Below, one piece after another: positions 34,807 through 44,194 of a stretch of DNA of 64,000 nt; position 1 is the stretch's first letter, and each line of letters opens with the position of its first letter. The stretch spans positions 62,001 through 126,000 of the forward strand of contig OZ244776.1 in NCBI GenBank assembly GCA_965219515.1. The letters are read 5' to 3'. Below the pieces are notes generated by a model, which saw only the letters and a list, made by a program, of their open reading frames with translations, had not been told where the DNA came from and ran no database searches. The translations under genes and the position numbers were made by a program. The DNA comes from Ilyomonas sp965219515. GTDB lineage: Bacteria > Bacteroidota > Bacteroidia > Chitinophagales > Chitinophagaceae.

Positions 34807-35766
34807 ATGGGCTTTCTTATCACCAAAATTCATATAGCTGGCGGTATTCTTTTTCTTCTATCGTTTCTGATAATGAGTTCCTGCAACAATAATTCTAACG
34901 CTAATAAATCGTTAGAAAAAAAATATAAGCTTGCCCTGCAACCTCAAAATCATTCTACTTACTATTACACCATACATAATGAAACAAATATCAAGCTAAC
35001 GGTAAAAGATAAGAAAGTCAACAATCAAACAAACAATACGGTTGGTTTGTTGTACGAAGTAAACCAGGATTCAACAGGCAATGCAGTTTTAAAGATAACG
35101 TATGACAGTTTTCATCTGGTTACAAAATCAGACGATAAAACTACTATCTACGATGCTTCTAATGGTATTTATTCAATTGATCCGGTTGAAAAAATGTTGG
35201 CTTTTTTAAAAGGGAATTCCTTGTTTATCACACTAAATAAACAAGGTAAAATGATAGCTATATCCGGCTACAAAGAAATTAGTGACAAGTTGGTAAGCGC
35301 AATGGATATTGACAATGAAACAGAACGTAAACAAGTGCAGGATCAAATATCTAAGCTGGCAGGAGAAAACTTTATCAAAAATAATCTGGAAGAAGGGTTT
35401 GATTTTTTTCCTGATACCGCCATTTATACTGGTGATGGCTGGACAAAGCAGATAGTGAAATCAACTGAATTAGATCTTGATTTAATTACCCATTACAAAT
35501 TGTCATCAGTTATTGACAGTGTAGCCAACATTCAATCCAATTCGGATATAAATATCAGCAACCAAAAAATTAATGTTATTGGAAATTCCGCCAATGCCAG
35601 TTTGCTTGGCACTGCTGAAGGTGAACTTACTATGAATTTGAAAACGGGTATAATTGAACAGGGAATATCACAAACTTACATAAAAGGAAATTTAGAAATG
35701 ATGGGCACAACTGTTCCCATAACACTTAAAATAACAAAGAAAATAACAACAAGAAAATTGAACTGA
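34807..35766 (+). CDS. DUF6263-like lipoprotein
   Basis: This 319-residue protein has a hydrophobic N-terminus ending in a lipobox-like LIMSSCNNN, so it is probably a lipoprotein. The mature part has YYTIHNETNIKL, a YD-FHLVTKS strand and a later GDGWTKQ segment, typical of DUF6263 proteins of unknown function in Bacteroidota. It begins right after the last Rhs remnant and marks the return to ordinary chromosomal genes. Confidence 0.7.
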   Translation: MGFLITKIHIAGGILFLLSFLIMSSCNNNSNANKSLEKKYKLALQPQNHSTYYYTIHNETNIKLTVKDKKVNNQTNNTVGLLYEVNQDSTGNAVLKITYDSFHLVTKSDDKTTIYDASNGIYSIDPVEKMLAFLKGNSLFITLNKQGKMIAISGYKEISDKLVSAMDIDNETERKQVQDQISKLAGENFIKNNLEEGFDFFPDTAIYTGDGWTKQIVKSTELDLDLITHYKLSSVIDSVANIQSNSDINISNQKINVIGNSANASLLGTAEGELTMNLKTGIIEQGISQTYIKGNLEMMGTTVPITLKITKKITTRKLN

Positions 35767-35902
35767 GATTACCTTTTTGCCCCGACCATTAATGAATTGA
35801 AATTCTATTGTTGAATTTAATAAGTCAGTTTATTTTTTATAAAAATTATGTCATTATACATTAATTTAATTACCATTTAATTAGTCAATCCACATTCATC
35901 TC

Positions 35903-36820
35903 TCACAAAGCAACAGACACATGAAGCATCACGCGGTTGTTGGCTTTTACAATTCCGCCCGCCAGGTTTTGAGAAAGGGGTGTTTGAAAATTAGCTCCGA
36001 TGGCTAATTTGCCAAAGGCGGTTTCTATGCCTGCCGTGCCCAGCATCAGATGCCCGCCCGAAACGGTTACATCAAAACCATTGTCTGCATCGTGATGAGC
36101 CGTTTCATATTGAATGCCGGCATTGGGTGCCAGCAACAATTTCTGTTTAATTCTGAATTTATAATATGCCTGGCTGTTTACATTCAGTTTGTTGCCATAT
36201 CTGTAATCGTATTGATTCGAGGTGTTTATTTTATAGTTTGAGCTAAGGTTAATGCCTGCATCCTGTAAACGGATATCATACATAAAGCCAAGCGAAAAAT
36301 CGTAGCTGCCGGTTCCCAATTGAAACAGATTGGCGCTTTCGCTTACCGAACTTTTGTCTAACGGGTTATATTTTCCGGTTGCCATTTTTATACCGCCTCC
36401 TGCCCATAAGCTTTGTACAAGCAATTTATCTGACACGGTGTGTTTGCTATTCAGCAATTGATAATAACCCGATACGGTAATATCACCCAAACCATCTTTT
36501 GTTCTGGAAATGCCCTGATTGCTTTTTTCATTAAAGCTATACGGTATAGAAGCCATAATTCGTAAGTTCTCATTGATGTTCCATCCGCCCCAGGCTTCTA
36601 CGGTATTATACTTTTCTCTGGTAGTTAAATACGTTGTGATACCGCCAACGCCAACATGCGTTAACATTGAGCTGTAGCGATATCTTAACCCGAATATATG
36701 CCTGTGAAACTCGGGCAGAATGCCTACATAATTATTGCCTACACCGCAACCGCAGATATCGCAGGCAAACGTTACAGACGGCAGCACAAGTATCAGCAAC
36801 CACACAAGTAGCTTTTTCAT
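35903..36820 (-). CDS. Outer-membrane beta-barrel-like protein of the copper operon
   Basis: This 305-residue protein has a signal peptide (residues 1-19) followed immediately by a CDICGCG motif, a potential metal site. The rest is made of alternating beta strands and ends in VMLHVSVAL, a C-terminal hydrophobic/aromatic pattern of outer-membrane barrels. It overlaps the upstream YHS gene by four bases and is the last gene of the operon mbnP-like, mbnH-like, YHS, barrel. Export or sensing of metal is inferred, not shown. Confidence 0.7.
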   Translation of the reverse strand: MKKLLVWLLILVLPSVTFACDICGCGVGNNYVGILPEFHRHIFGLRYRYSSMLTHVGVGGITTYLTTREKYNTVEAWGGWNINENLRIMASIPYSFNEKSNQGISRTKDGLGDITVSGYYQLLNSKHTVSDKLLVQSLWAGGGIKMATGKYNPLDKSSVSESANLFQLGTGSYDFSLGFMYDIRLQDAGINLSSNYKINTSNQYDYRYGNKLNVNSQAYYKFRIKQKLLLAPNAGIQYETAHHDADNGFDVTVSGGHLMLGTAGIETAFGKLAIGANFQTPLSQNLAGGIVKANNRVMLHVSVAL

Positions 36821-37113
36821 CTTTTGTTCTCCCTTTTTAGTTTGCTTACAAAATCTTCTTTACATTCTTTTGAGCAAAAGCCGTAAACTTTATTGTTATA
36901 CATTACGGTATCTGCAAGCCCGGCGCTTAACGGCATACCACAGGTGGTGTCTTTTTGCGATGCCATGGCAATACCTGCAAACCGGTTAACCGACTTTTCA
37001 AACTGACGGTTTTCGGCAATTGGTTCTCTTCTCGTTTCTGTTCTGCTATGGCAGCCTGTTGCCATTATAATACTTAACACACAAATTAATCTCATGCTCA
37101 TTCTCATCTTCAT
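36817..37113 (-). CDS. YHS-domain lipoprotein
   Basis: A short protein of up to 98 residues with a lipobox (SIIMATGCHS). The C-terminal YHS domain reads TTCGMPLSAG, YNNKVYGFCSKECKEDFVSK, with Cys pairs suited to binding copper. Several in-frame Met codons (37113, 37107, 37101, 37095) could start it; 37095 gives the cleanest signal. It lies between the di-haem peroxidase and the barrel protein. Confidence 0.75.
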   Translation of the reverse strand: MKMRMSMRLICVLSIIMATGCHSRTETRREPIAENRQFEKSVNRFAGIAMASQKDTTCGMPLSAGLADTVMYNNKVYGFCSKECKEDFVSKLKRENKR

Positions 37114-37117
37114 TTCT

Positions 37118-38146
37118 TTATTGTTCAGAAAAACGTTTGTCTAACAAAAAACTTCTGTCGTTCAGGGTTTGTAAAAAAGCAAGCAGTTGCGCTTTTTCTT
37201 CGGCATTTATAGCAATGCCCGGCTTCGGGTTTTGCAGCAACATCGGGTCGGGGTTTGTTGCGGTTTCAACACCATCGGTATAATGGTCAAGCACAGCATC
37301 AAGTGTCAAAAATCTGCCATCGTGCATGTACGGCGGCGTATAACTGAGGTTTCGTAAAGAAGGCACTTTAAATTTGTATTTATCAGCTTGCTGTAACGTT
37401 ATATTATATCTGCCTAAGTCATTTACATTACTCGGCTTAATGCCGTTGTTGCGAAAAGAATGATCGGTAAACAGCGGCTCTTTATGACACTGACTGCACT
37501 TTTGCTGAAACAGCAGATAGCCGTTTTGTTCATCGCTGGTAAAAGAAGCCTGGCTGCGCATTACGCTATCGTATTTTGAGTTGCTGCTTACGCACATCAG
37601 CATAAACTGCGACAATGCTTTCAGAAAGGTAACGCTGGTAATTTCGGGCGAGCCAAAAGCTTTTTGAAACAAAGGCGGATATTTTGCACTGCTGCGCAAT
37701 TTATCTAACACATGATTTACCGTATCATCCATTTCTACATGGTTGGTAATAGGGGCAACGGGCTGCAGATCTAAATCAAACACGCCTCCATCCCACATGA
37801 AACCTGTGCTCCAGGCCAGATTCATAATTGGCGGGGTATTGCGCGTTCCCAACCGGTCATAAATACCATGGCTTACGCTATGCCCGTGATGCGTAAACGC
37901 AGAAGTTTGTATATGACAGCTTCCGCAACTGATGGTATTATTACCTGATAAAATCGGGTCGTAAAACAATGCTCGGCCCAATTCAAAGCCCGCTTTCGTT
38001 ATTTCGTTAGTTTCAAAATGATAGGCAGGCGTAGGAAAATTCTGAGGCTGCGTGAAACCCTGAAAAACGACGTCTGCCACATCTTTATGGCAGGCATAAA
38101 TGCCCGCCATAAGAAGCAGCGCAACCAATATATGTTTACGGTGCAT
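37118..38146 (-). CDS. Di-haem cytochrome c peroxidase family protein, MbnH-like
   Basis: This 342-residue exported protein has a lipoprotein-like signal (LLLMAGIYACH) and two haem c motifs, CGSCH (in NTISCGSCHIQ) and CSQCH (in QQKCSQCHKEP). The conserved surroundings are LFYDPILSGNNTISC, PPYMHDGRF and LDAVLDHYTDG. Di-haem enzymes of the MauG/MbnH type next to MbnP proteins modify a tryptophan of MbnP to create a copper site. The gene follows the MbnP gene with 4 bases between, strongly suggesting this pairing. Confidence 0.85.
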   Translation of the reverse strand: MHRKHILVALLLMAGIYACHKDVADVVFQGFTQPQNFPTPAYHFETNEITKAGFELGRALFYDPILSGNNTISCGSCHIQTSAFTHHGHSVSHGIYDRLGTRNTPPIMNLAWSTGFMWDGGVFDLDLQPVAPITNHVEMDDTVNHVLDKLRSSAKYPPLFQKAFGSPEITSVTFLKALSQFMLMCVSSNSKYDSVMRSQASFTSDEQNGYLLFQQKCSQCHKEPLFTDHSFRNNGIKPSNVNDLGRYNITLQQADKYKFKVPSLRNLSYTPPYMHDGRFLTLDAVLDHYTDGVETATNPDPMLLQNPKPGIAINAEEKAQLLAFLQTLNDRSFLLDKRFSEQ

Positions 38147-38150
38147 CTTC

Positions 38151-38945
38151 TTAATTTTCGGTGTGATCGTGCCGGAACATAGCCGTGTAATTATTGGCTA
38201 TGTTCACGCTGTAATCGTTAAACATAACGGTTGGGTTAGCGGCTATGCTAACATTGGTTTTACCGTCAAAAAGCTTCAGAATATCAACCATCAGATGAAT
38301 GTTGGTTTCTTTGCCTTTCTTCACCTGCGGAATGCCGCGCGCCGTTAAATCGAGCGTAATAGTTTTTATGTTGTTGATGGTTGCGGAAGTGTAACCGCCA
38401 AAACCGCCGATGTGATACATAAATTCGCCGCCCGTTTCCGGGGAAGCTGTAGATGTGCCTTCCAGTTTAAAAAAGATATAACCGCTGTTCCAGCCCCAAT
38501 ACATATCGCCGCCTTCGCCCGTTGGGTCTAATGCGCCGGTGCGTTCGCTAATGTCTTTTGTGCTTCTCAGGCTGTCAATGCCAACTACAAAGCTTACCGT
38601 TTTATATTCTCCTTCGGGCACTTGTAACACAGGCGCATGTTCGGTGCCATCGCTTTCATCTACCAGATAGTAACTGCTATCCTGCGGAACCGTATAAACG
38701 GTGCCATCAGTTTTGGTAAATGTAAAATTGCTTACATAATACTTCAGCTTGGTTACATTGAAGGTTTCGCCGGAAGCATTTGTATAAGAACCGGTGTGTA
38801 ACTGCAGATCAGACGAGCCGGCTATGTTATCAAACTCAACCGATAAATCTCCTTTGTCTTCAGCATTAAAAAGAGATGAATCATTTTTTTTGCAGGAAGC
38901 CAGTAATATAACAACAGAACAACAAAACAGAGAAATGCGTTTCAT
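38151..38945 (-). CDS. MbnP-family copper-binding lipoprotein
   Basis: This 264-residue protein has a lipobox (VVILLASCKKN). Its mature part shows the MbnP pattern: VEFDNIAG, VTKLKYYVSNF, VVGIDSLRSTKD, GDMYWGWNSGYIFFKLEG, HIGGFGG and LMVDILKLFDGKT. MbnP binds copper after modification by MbnH. It is the first gene of a four-gene minus-strand operon. A related gene lies at 48076-48801. Confidence 0.85.
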   Translation of the reverse strand: MKRISLFCCSVVILLASCKKNDSSLFNAEDKGDLSVEFDNIAGSSDLQLHTGSYTNASGETFNVTKLKYYVSNFTFTKTDGTVYTVPQDSSYYLVDESDGTEHAPVLQVPEGEYKTVSFVVGIDSLRSTKDISERTGALDPTGEGGDMYWGWNSGYIFFKLEGTSTASPETGGEFMYHIGGFGGYTSATINNIKTITLDLTARGIPQVKKGKETNIHLMVDILKLFDGKTNVSIAANPTVMFNDYSVNIANNYTAMFRHDHTEN

Positions 38946-39119
38946 TTTATATAATATTTGAATAAATTAAGAATACGTGTAAATGCGAAGCATGGTTGAA
39001 ATAAGGCTGATTTTTTGGCTTGTTTCAAACAGCAATAGATAAAATCATTTTTTTAGATATGCAACACAACACGCCATAGCATAACGCTTAGCAATGATTC
39101 ATGCCAATAAAAGATGTGG

Positions 39120-39548
39120 TTATGCAACCGGCGGATGAAAAACAGAGCGTGGCATTTTTATTTCTTTGCAAGCCGTTTTGGAAGAAAACAACTTTGATGG
39201 TTGTGCATAAAAGAAAGTAATAAATGCAGGGAAAGATTTGCAAAAAAGGGTAATGTCGTTTTTATTGTCTTTGCGTTCGGGGCTTTGCTGGTCTTTCTTT
39301 TCTTCGCTGCTTATTTTTTTTATCATCTGGCATTTACCGTTGCAGTGCATTTGCGGACGGGCTTTGTTTTCGCAATTTGCAACGTAAGATTTTGTGTTGG
39401 TATAATAATCGGCGATGATAAAAGAACCGCTGAAACTTTGCACAAAAAAAGATGTAAAAAGAATAAGGATAGATACTTGGCGATATAATAGGTCAGTGTT
39501 CAAAATCTGCGCAAAAGTAGTATTAAAACTTCTTTTTGAAAAAAACAT
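39120..39548 (-). CDS. Hypothetical membrane protein with Cys-rich motif upstream of the copper operon
   Basis: This is a 142-residue protein with one membrane segment (SILILFTSFFVQSFSGSFII) followed by CENKARPQMHCNGKCQMIKK. Such Cys-x-Lys-Pro-x-Cys-x-Gly-Lys-Cys patterns recur in small proteins beside metal genes in Bacteroidota. It is on the same strand as the mbnP-like operon, 174 bases upstream. No function is assigned. Confidence 0.6.
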   Translation of the reverse strand: MFFSKRSFNTTFAQILNTDLLYRQVSILILFTSFFVQSFSGSFIIADYYTNTKSYVANCENKARPQMHCNGKCQMIKKISSEEKKDQQSPERKDNKNDITLFCKSFPAFITFFYAQPSKLFSSKTACKEIKMPRSVFHPPVA

Positions 39549-39812
39549 AAAGGGTGTATTTTAAATTGTGCTGGCTGATTTAAACTTACACACGGAATTA
39601 CAAAGCATCAATCCTGAGCAGTAACAAAATACTAAGTCCGCTAATAACTTACCGTTCTTATTGTCATCCGCATTCTGTTCGTGTATATGGTTTTGGTAAA
39701 TGAGAAATCTAAGTACACCGGTTGTTAAGCGTCTTAATGTCATCAGTTAAAAAAGTTTGGAAACATTATAATGACAAGTATATTTGTCATTAGGAATGAC
39801 AAACTTTGCAAT

Positions 39813-40226
39813 ATGGAAAGTAAAAGAAGGAAAAAAGAACTTGTCTTATTACCGGCATATTTCAAAAAAATCGGTCTTGCCATTATCCTTTTATCCTTTG
39901 TTCCTGCTGTCGTAATTAAGTCAATGGATTTTAAGCTGGTGCAAATACAGCGGGAATTATTTCGTGTTTTTACGCTAAATGCTTTTCTTCTTGGGTTACT
40001 GTTCATCGCCTGGTCAAAAGATAAAGTCGAAGATGAAATGACTTTCAATATAAGATTAAACTCAATGGCTTTTACGTTTGCCTGGACTGTTCTTTATGTA
40101 GTATTCAAACCAATTGTAGACTTACTTTTCAAAAGCACAATTGGTAGCGTAACTGGTCAGGAAGTTGTCATGAATATGTTGTTCGTTTATTTAATTCTGT
40201 ACTACCTGCAAAAACTTGGTAGATAA
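39813..40226 (+). CDS. Small membrane protein paired with an XRE regulator
   Basis: This 137-residue protein has four predicted membrane helices. I chose ATG 39813 (MESKRRKKELVLLP) rather than the longer frame because the upstream codons are non-conserved in type and AT-rich. Its stop overlaps the ATG of the XRE gene. Membrane protein/XRE pairs of this kind are common in Bacteroidota and may sense or regulate one another. The function is unknown. Confidence 0.7.
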   Translation: MESKRRKKELVLLPAYFKKIGLAIILLSFVPAVVIKSMDFKLVQIQRELFRVFTLNAFLLGLLFIAWSKDKVEDEMTFNIRLNSMAFTFAWTVLYVVFKPIVDLLFKSTIGSVTGQEVVMNMLFVYLILYYLQKLGR

Positions 40227-40426
40227 TGAAAAATACGCTTAAAGTCGAAAGGGCAAAGCTGGATATTACACAAAAAGAATTAGCAGATAAAGTGGGCGTC
40301 TCTCGTCAAACTATAAATTCAGTTGAAGCAGAAAGATATGTTCCATCAACTGTCCTTGCTATAAAAATTTCTGAAGTTTTCAAGACTACAGTCAATGAAA
40401 TTTTCAAATTAGAAAGGGATGATTGA
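40226..40426 (+). CDS. Short XRE-family regulator
   Basis: This 66-residue protein is almost entirely a helix-turn-helix: ERAKLDITQKELADKVGVSR, QTINSVEAERYVPSTVLAIK, with the usual EIFKLE end. It belongs to the compact YozG/PbsX-like group. It is translationally coupled to the membrane protein just upstream. Confidence 0.88.
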   Translation: MKNTLKVERAKLDITQKELADKVGVSRQTINSVEAERYVPSTVLAIKISEVFKTTVNEIFKLERDD

Positions 40427-40832
40427 ATAGTAACTTGATTATTGCGCCTTATGCCACATTTTGAATTGCACCCATCATAAAGCCACTCACAAAATTTAAA
40501 ACGGAGAGGCGGCTGAGGCATCAGTTGCCACTTGAATAACGGGCTGAAAGCCACAACAATCAACGTTGTTGCATTACTTTATGATACTGTTTGTGCCGTT
40601 ACTACCGGCGGATAGATTTATAAACCCATAGCCAGCTTTTTTAACGCAACGGTTAAATGAAAATAAAGAAGCGTTTCTGGTTCATTATAATGGTTACAGG
40701 GTTTTACATAGTAAGTTGTAGCAACCAATGTTTTACATTAATTTTTACGCCTGTAGCGGCAGCATAAAACAGAAAGTTGCGCCTTGACCGCTTCTCTTTA
40801 AGAGAAGATTTATAATACAACCGGGGTTCAAA
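40427..40832. other. Intergenic stretch without recognisable gene
   Basis: In 406 bases there is no convincing coding frame, RNA gene or repeat. It lies between the ends of two converging genes, and short open frames show no plausible protein character. Confidence 0.5.
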
Positions 40833-41192
40833 TTATCCATCCTGTTTTTTCATTTCCTCCCGTCGCATGGGCATGACATCAATAATACTGAAGAGCTTTT
40901 TGTTTGTTACCATGGCTTTCGATCTGAACTTTTCCCCGCCATCTTTTCCAATCAGAATAAAAGTAAAAAGGTCTGCCGTATCAATGCTGTATTTTTTTAC
41001 TTCAGATTCAGCCTTGTTTACCTCAAACGTGTGAATGATGATATCGCGCTCTTCCAAGCCTTTTTTATCTTCATGTAAGTCATTTATTTGTTTGTCTTTT
41101 ATAGCTACGCCAGCCTGGTTATAAAAAATTAAAACCTGTCTGTGTCCCGGATACATAAAAAATAGAAATAAGTAAGGAAATATCGTTTTCAT
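40833..41192 (-). CDS. DUF4174-domain protein
   Basis: This is a 119-residue protein starting with a short hydrophobic signal-like segment (TIFPYLFLFFMYPG), then HRQVLIFYNQAG and FILIGKDGGEKFRS. It has the thioredoxin-like pattern of DUF4174, without redox cysteines, and is probably exported. Function unknown. Confidence 0.75.
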   Translation of the reverse strand: MKTIFPYLFLFFMYPGHRQVLIFYNQAGVAIKDKQINDLHEDKKGLEERDIIIHTFEVNKAESEVKKYSIDTADLFTFILIGKDGGEKFRSKAMVTNKKLFSIIDVMPMRREEMKKQDG

Positions 41193-41388
41193 GTGAGAAG
41201 ATAGTAAGCGTGGAATTTAATTTCAATTTTTCAGCATACTGCAAAACTGAAACCGCAAAGGTAAAATTTTAAGAAGCAGGCTTTAAAGCATGTATGAGAA
41301 TATTTTTTCGTCAAAAAACATTTCCGCAACCCTTTCAGCTTTTCTGTATTTACTGCCGGTATGTTTTCTTAACCTCAATCAACTTTTT

Positions 41389-41694
41389 ATGGAACCAAAT
41401 TACCAAAGTCCCTTACAACCGCCACAACCCAAAAACTGGCTGGACGAATCTATTTTAGTAACGCTGTTTTGCTGCCTTCCGTTTGGCATTGCCGGAATTG
41501 TGTTTGCTGCGCAGGTTAGCAGCAAATATGTGTCCGGCGATTATGAAGGCGCATTGCAGGCATCGAGAGAAGCCGCCAAATGGACTAAAATCGGGTTCTT
41601 TATCGGTCTTGGCGTTGTTGTTTTATACATTATTGCCATTGCGTTTTTTGGTATGAGCGGCTTTTGGGCGGCCCGCAATTCATACGGCTATTGA
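41389..41694 (+). CDS. CD225/dispanin family membrane protein
   Basis: This is a 101-residue protein. I chose ATG 41389 because a proline-rich start (MEPNYQSPLQPPQPKNWL) and the CD225 pattern follow: ILVTLFCCLPFGIAGIVFAA, then SREAAKWTKIGFFIGLGVVV. Two membrane segments are present. The stop overlaps the next ATG (TGATG), so the two genes are coupled. Family role in bacteria is unclear. Confidence 0.8.
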   Translation: MEPNYQSPLQPPQPKNWLDESILVTLFCCLPFGIAGIVFAAQVSSKYVSGDYEGALQASREAAKWTKIGFFIGLGVVVLYIIAIAFFGMSGFWAARNSYGY

Positions 41695-42107
41695 TGAACA
41701 GGAAGTTAAGAGTAAGCATGTTTGCCGCAAAAAGTGTAGCTATACTGTTTTTGCTATGGCTGTATTTTTCTTTCAATCCGGTTCAAAATCATTTTTTTCC
41801 CGGCTGTCCGTTTCATGCGCTTACGCATATATATTGCCCCGGTTGCGGCTCGCAACGAAGCCTGTCTGCTTTACTTCATGGTAACATTACAAAAGCGCTA
41901 TCCTACAATTTGCTTTTTATTATCAGTTTGCCGCTTGTCGTTTATTCTGCTGTTGTTTATACGCTAAATACGTTCCGGCATACGATCATTCAGCAAAAAC
42001 TGGTGTATTCACCGCCGTTTATTCGGTTGTGCCTGTGGTCGGTTGTTCTGTTTTCTGTTTTCCGCAATCTTCCTTTTCCGGCATTTTCTTTTCTTCGGCC
42101 AGAATAA
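41694..42107 (+). CDS. DUF2752 membrane protein
   Basis: This 137-residue protein has a hydrophobic segment, then FFPGCPFHALTHIYCPGCGS and QRSLSALLHGN, the DUF2752 signature, and two more membrane segments. It is often found next to CD225-type proteins, as here. Function unknown. Confidence 0.85.
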   Translation: MNRKLRVSMFAAKSVAILFLLWLYFSFNPVQNHFFPGCPFHALTHIYCPGCGSQRSLSALLHGNITKALSYNLLFIISLPLVVYSAVVYTLNTFRHTIIQQKLVYSPPFIRLCLWSVVLFSVFRNLPFPAFSFLRPE

Positions 42108-42291
42108 AACTCTGCTTTTCTCGCATGAATAAAATTTAACAGCAAAAATTTTACTGTAAATCAATTGCTTACGAAAGCTTGCAAAAAAATTATTACTTGT
42201 ATTTCTGCAACTTGTAATGTAATCTTATAACTTTGCCACCCATTAAAAAACCGGCGGGATAGCGTAGGTTTCATCTAAATTAAATAATACC

Positions 42292-42735
42292 ATGAGTAAA
42301 TTACATTTCACCACCAAACACGCGAACGCGGCTACCGTACAGCGCAACTGGTATGTTGTAGACGGTACTAATCAAACCGTCGGTCGTATGTGCGCACAAA
42401 TTGCTGCCATTTTGCGCGGCAAAAACAAAGCTTATTATACACCGCACGTAGATTGCGGCGATTACATTGTTGTTACCAATGCCGATAAAGTTGTATTTAC
42501 CGGCAACAAGATGGAAGAAAAAACGTACATTAACTACTCCGGTTATCCCGGTGGTAAAAAAGAAGAAATTGCAAAAGACCTGCTTCGCCGCCGCCCGGAA
42601 GCGGTGGTAGAAAGAGCTGTAAAAGGCATGTTGCCAAAAAACAGGCTGGGAAGAAAAATGATTGGTAAATTGTTTGTCTATACCGGCGTTTCTCATCCGC
42701 ATACGGCGCAACAACCAAAAGAACTCAAATTCTAA
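42292..42735 (+). CDS. rplM: 50S ribosomal protein L13
   Basis: This 147-residue protein of normal length has the L13 blocks NWYVVDGTNQTVGRMC, GDYIVVTNADKV, KTYINYSGYPGG, RAVKGMLPKNRLGRKM and LFVYTGVSHPHTAQQP. It binds 23S rRNA early in large-subunit assembly. It is the first gene of the typical rplM-rpsI-rpsB-tsf cluster of Bacteroidota. Confidence 0.97.
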   Translation: MSKLHFTTKHANAATVQRNWYVVDGTNQTVGRMCAQIAAILRGKNKAYYTPHVDCGDYIVVTNADKVVFTGNKMEEKTYINYSGYPGGKKEEIAKDLLRRRPEAVVERAVKGMLPKNRLGRKMIGKLFVYTGVSHPHTAQQPKELKF

Positions 42736-42782
42736 ATAATTAAAGGCTGATAGCTGATAGCTCAAAGCCAAAAGCAAAAAAA

Positions 42783-43172
42783 ATGGAAAAACAAAAAAAT
42801 GCTGTTGGTCGCCGGAAAGCAGCCGTAACGCGTGTGTTTCTTGTGCGCGGAGAAGGCAAAATTCTGGTGAACGATAAAGATTACAAAACTTATTTCGCCT
42901 TACCTTATTTACAAAATCAGGTAGAAGCGCCATTGCAAACCGTTGAATCGTTAGACAAATTCGATATAAAAATCAATGCACAGGGCGGTGGTTTAAAAGG
43001 CCAGGCAGAAGCTGCCAAATTGGGCATTGCACGCGCCTTGCTGGAAGTAAACCCGGAGTATCGTCCCGTGTTGAAAGCTGCCGGTCATCTAAAACGAGAT
43101 CCGCGTGGCGTAGAGCGCAAGAAATTCGGTCATAAAAAAGCGCGCCGCAGCTATCAGTTCAGCAAGCGATAA
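42783..43172 (+). CDS. rpsI: 30S ribosomal protein S9
   Basis: This 129-residue protein has GRRKAAVTRVFLVRGEGKIL, GGGLKGQAEAAKLGIARALL and the basic tail DPRGVERKKFGHKKARRSYQ ending in FSKR, whose last residues reach the ribosomal P site. It follows rplM by 47 bases. Confidence 0.97.
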   Translation: MEKQKNAVGRRKAAVTRVFLVRGEGKILVNDKDYKTYFALPYLQNQVEAPLQTVESLDKFDIKINAQGGGLKGQAEAAKLGIARALLEVNPEYRPVLKAAGHLKRDPRGVERKKFGHKKARRSYQFSKR

Positions 43173-43179
43173 TTATCCC

Positions 43180-43248
43180 GTTGATAGTTGGATGTTGATG
43201 GTTGATGGTAATTGCCTTACTACCAACAACCAACCGACAACTATCAAC
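43180..43248. repeat. Imperfect long hairpin between rpsI and rpsB
   Basis: gttgatagttgg at the left and its near complement ending in aactatcaac at the right form a long imperfect stem. It is of the same repeat family as the perfect stem after rpsB. It may act as an attenuator or mRNA processing signal. Confidence 0.5.
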
Positions 43249-43284
43249 AACTTTCAAACAATAACAATCTAATCAAATAATACA

Positions 43285-44187
43285 ATGGAACAAACTCCAT
43301 CTTTACAGCAACAACTGCTCGATGCCGGTGTTCATTTCGGTCACCTGCGTAAGAAGTGGAATCCGAAGATGCTGCCCTATATTTTTGCCGAAAAGAAAGG
43401 CATTCACATCATTGACCTGAATAAAACGGTTGACCATTTGCAGGAAACCGCCGCCGCCATGAAGCAGATCGCCAAAAGCGGTAAAAAAATCATGTTTGTG
43501 GCTACCAAAAAGCAGGCGAAAGAAATTGTGAGCGAATGCGCCAAGCGCGTAAATATGCCTTTCGCAACCGAACGCTGGCTGGGTGGCATGCTTACCAATT
43601 TTAATACCGTTCGCAAGAGCGTAAAAAAGATGCAAAGCATCGAAAAACTATTGGGTGAAGGCACGGCGGAAAATCTTACCAAAAAAGAAAAACTAACGCT
43701 TAGCCGCGATAAAGATAAAATGGAAAAAGTGCTTGGCGGCATTGCGCAGCTAAGCCGTTTACCGGCCGCTTTGTTTCTTGTTGATATCGGGCACGAGCAT
43801 ATTGCCCTGGCAGAAGCCAAACGTCTTGGCATTACAACCTTCGGCATGGTGGATACCAACAGCGACCCAAACAAAGTTGATTATGCCATTCCTGCCAATG
43901 ATGACGCTACCAAATCAATCGCCATCATTACCAATTACATTACGGCTGCCATTGCCGAAGGTTTGCAGGAACGCCAGCAGGCGAAAGATGAAGAAGTGGA
44001 AGAAGTGGATAATGAATCTGAAAAAAGAGCCGCCCGCTTGCAGGCAGAAGCCGAAGCAGAAGGCGGTCGTGGCCGCGGACGCGGCGAAAGAGCGCCGCAG
44101 GGCGGCGGACAGCCGAAACGCAGAATCCCGGGCGGGGCTTCGCGCAGACCGGCCGGCGGTGGCGGACCGGGCGGCGGACGCAGATAG
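43285..44187 (+). CDS. rpsB: 30S ribosomal protein S2 with Gly/Arg-rich tail
   Basis: This 300-residue S2 has LLDAGVHFGHLRKKWNPKML, IHIIDLNKTVDHL, KKIMFVATKKQAKEI, TERWLGGMLTNFNTVRKS and ITTFGMVDTNSDPN. After about residue 235 an acidic stretch (DEEVEEVDNESE) and a Gly/Arg-rich tail of about 45 residues extend beyond the usual family end, a feature seen in some Bacteroidota. Confidence 0.97.
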   Translation: MEQTPSLQQQLLDAGVHFGHLRKKWNPKMLPYIFAEKKGIHIIDLNKTVDHLQETAAAMKQIAKSGKKIMFVATKKQAKEIVSECAKRVNMPFATERWLGGMLTNFNTVRKSVKKMQSIEKLLGEGTAENLTKKEKLTLSRDKDKMEKVLGGIAQLSRLPAALFLVDIGHEHIALAEAKRLGITTFGMVDTNSDPNKVDYAIPANDDATKSIAIITNYITAAIAEGLQERQQAKDEEVEEVDNESEKRAARLQAEAEAEGGRGRGRGERAPQGGGQPKRRIPGGASRRPAGGGGPGGGRR

Positions 44188-44194
44188 TATTTTA

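Noticed and set aside
39561..39743. Small minus-strand open frame between the copper operon and the membrane/XRE pair
   Set aside because: No plausible start context or family resemblance, and it lies in AT-rich intergenic DNA.
40306..40563. Minus-strand frame overlapping the short XRE gene
   Set aside because: It runs antisense to a clear helix-turn-helix gene and has no recognisable protein character.
43303..43874. Long antisense frames across rpsB and neighbouring ribosomal genes
   Set aside because: Shadows of strongly coding sequence on the other strand.
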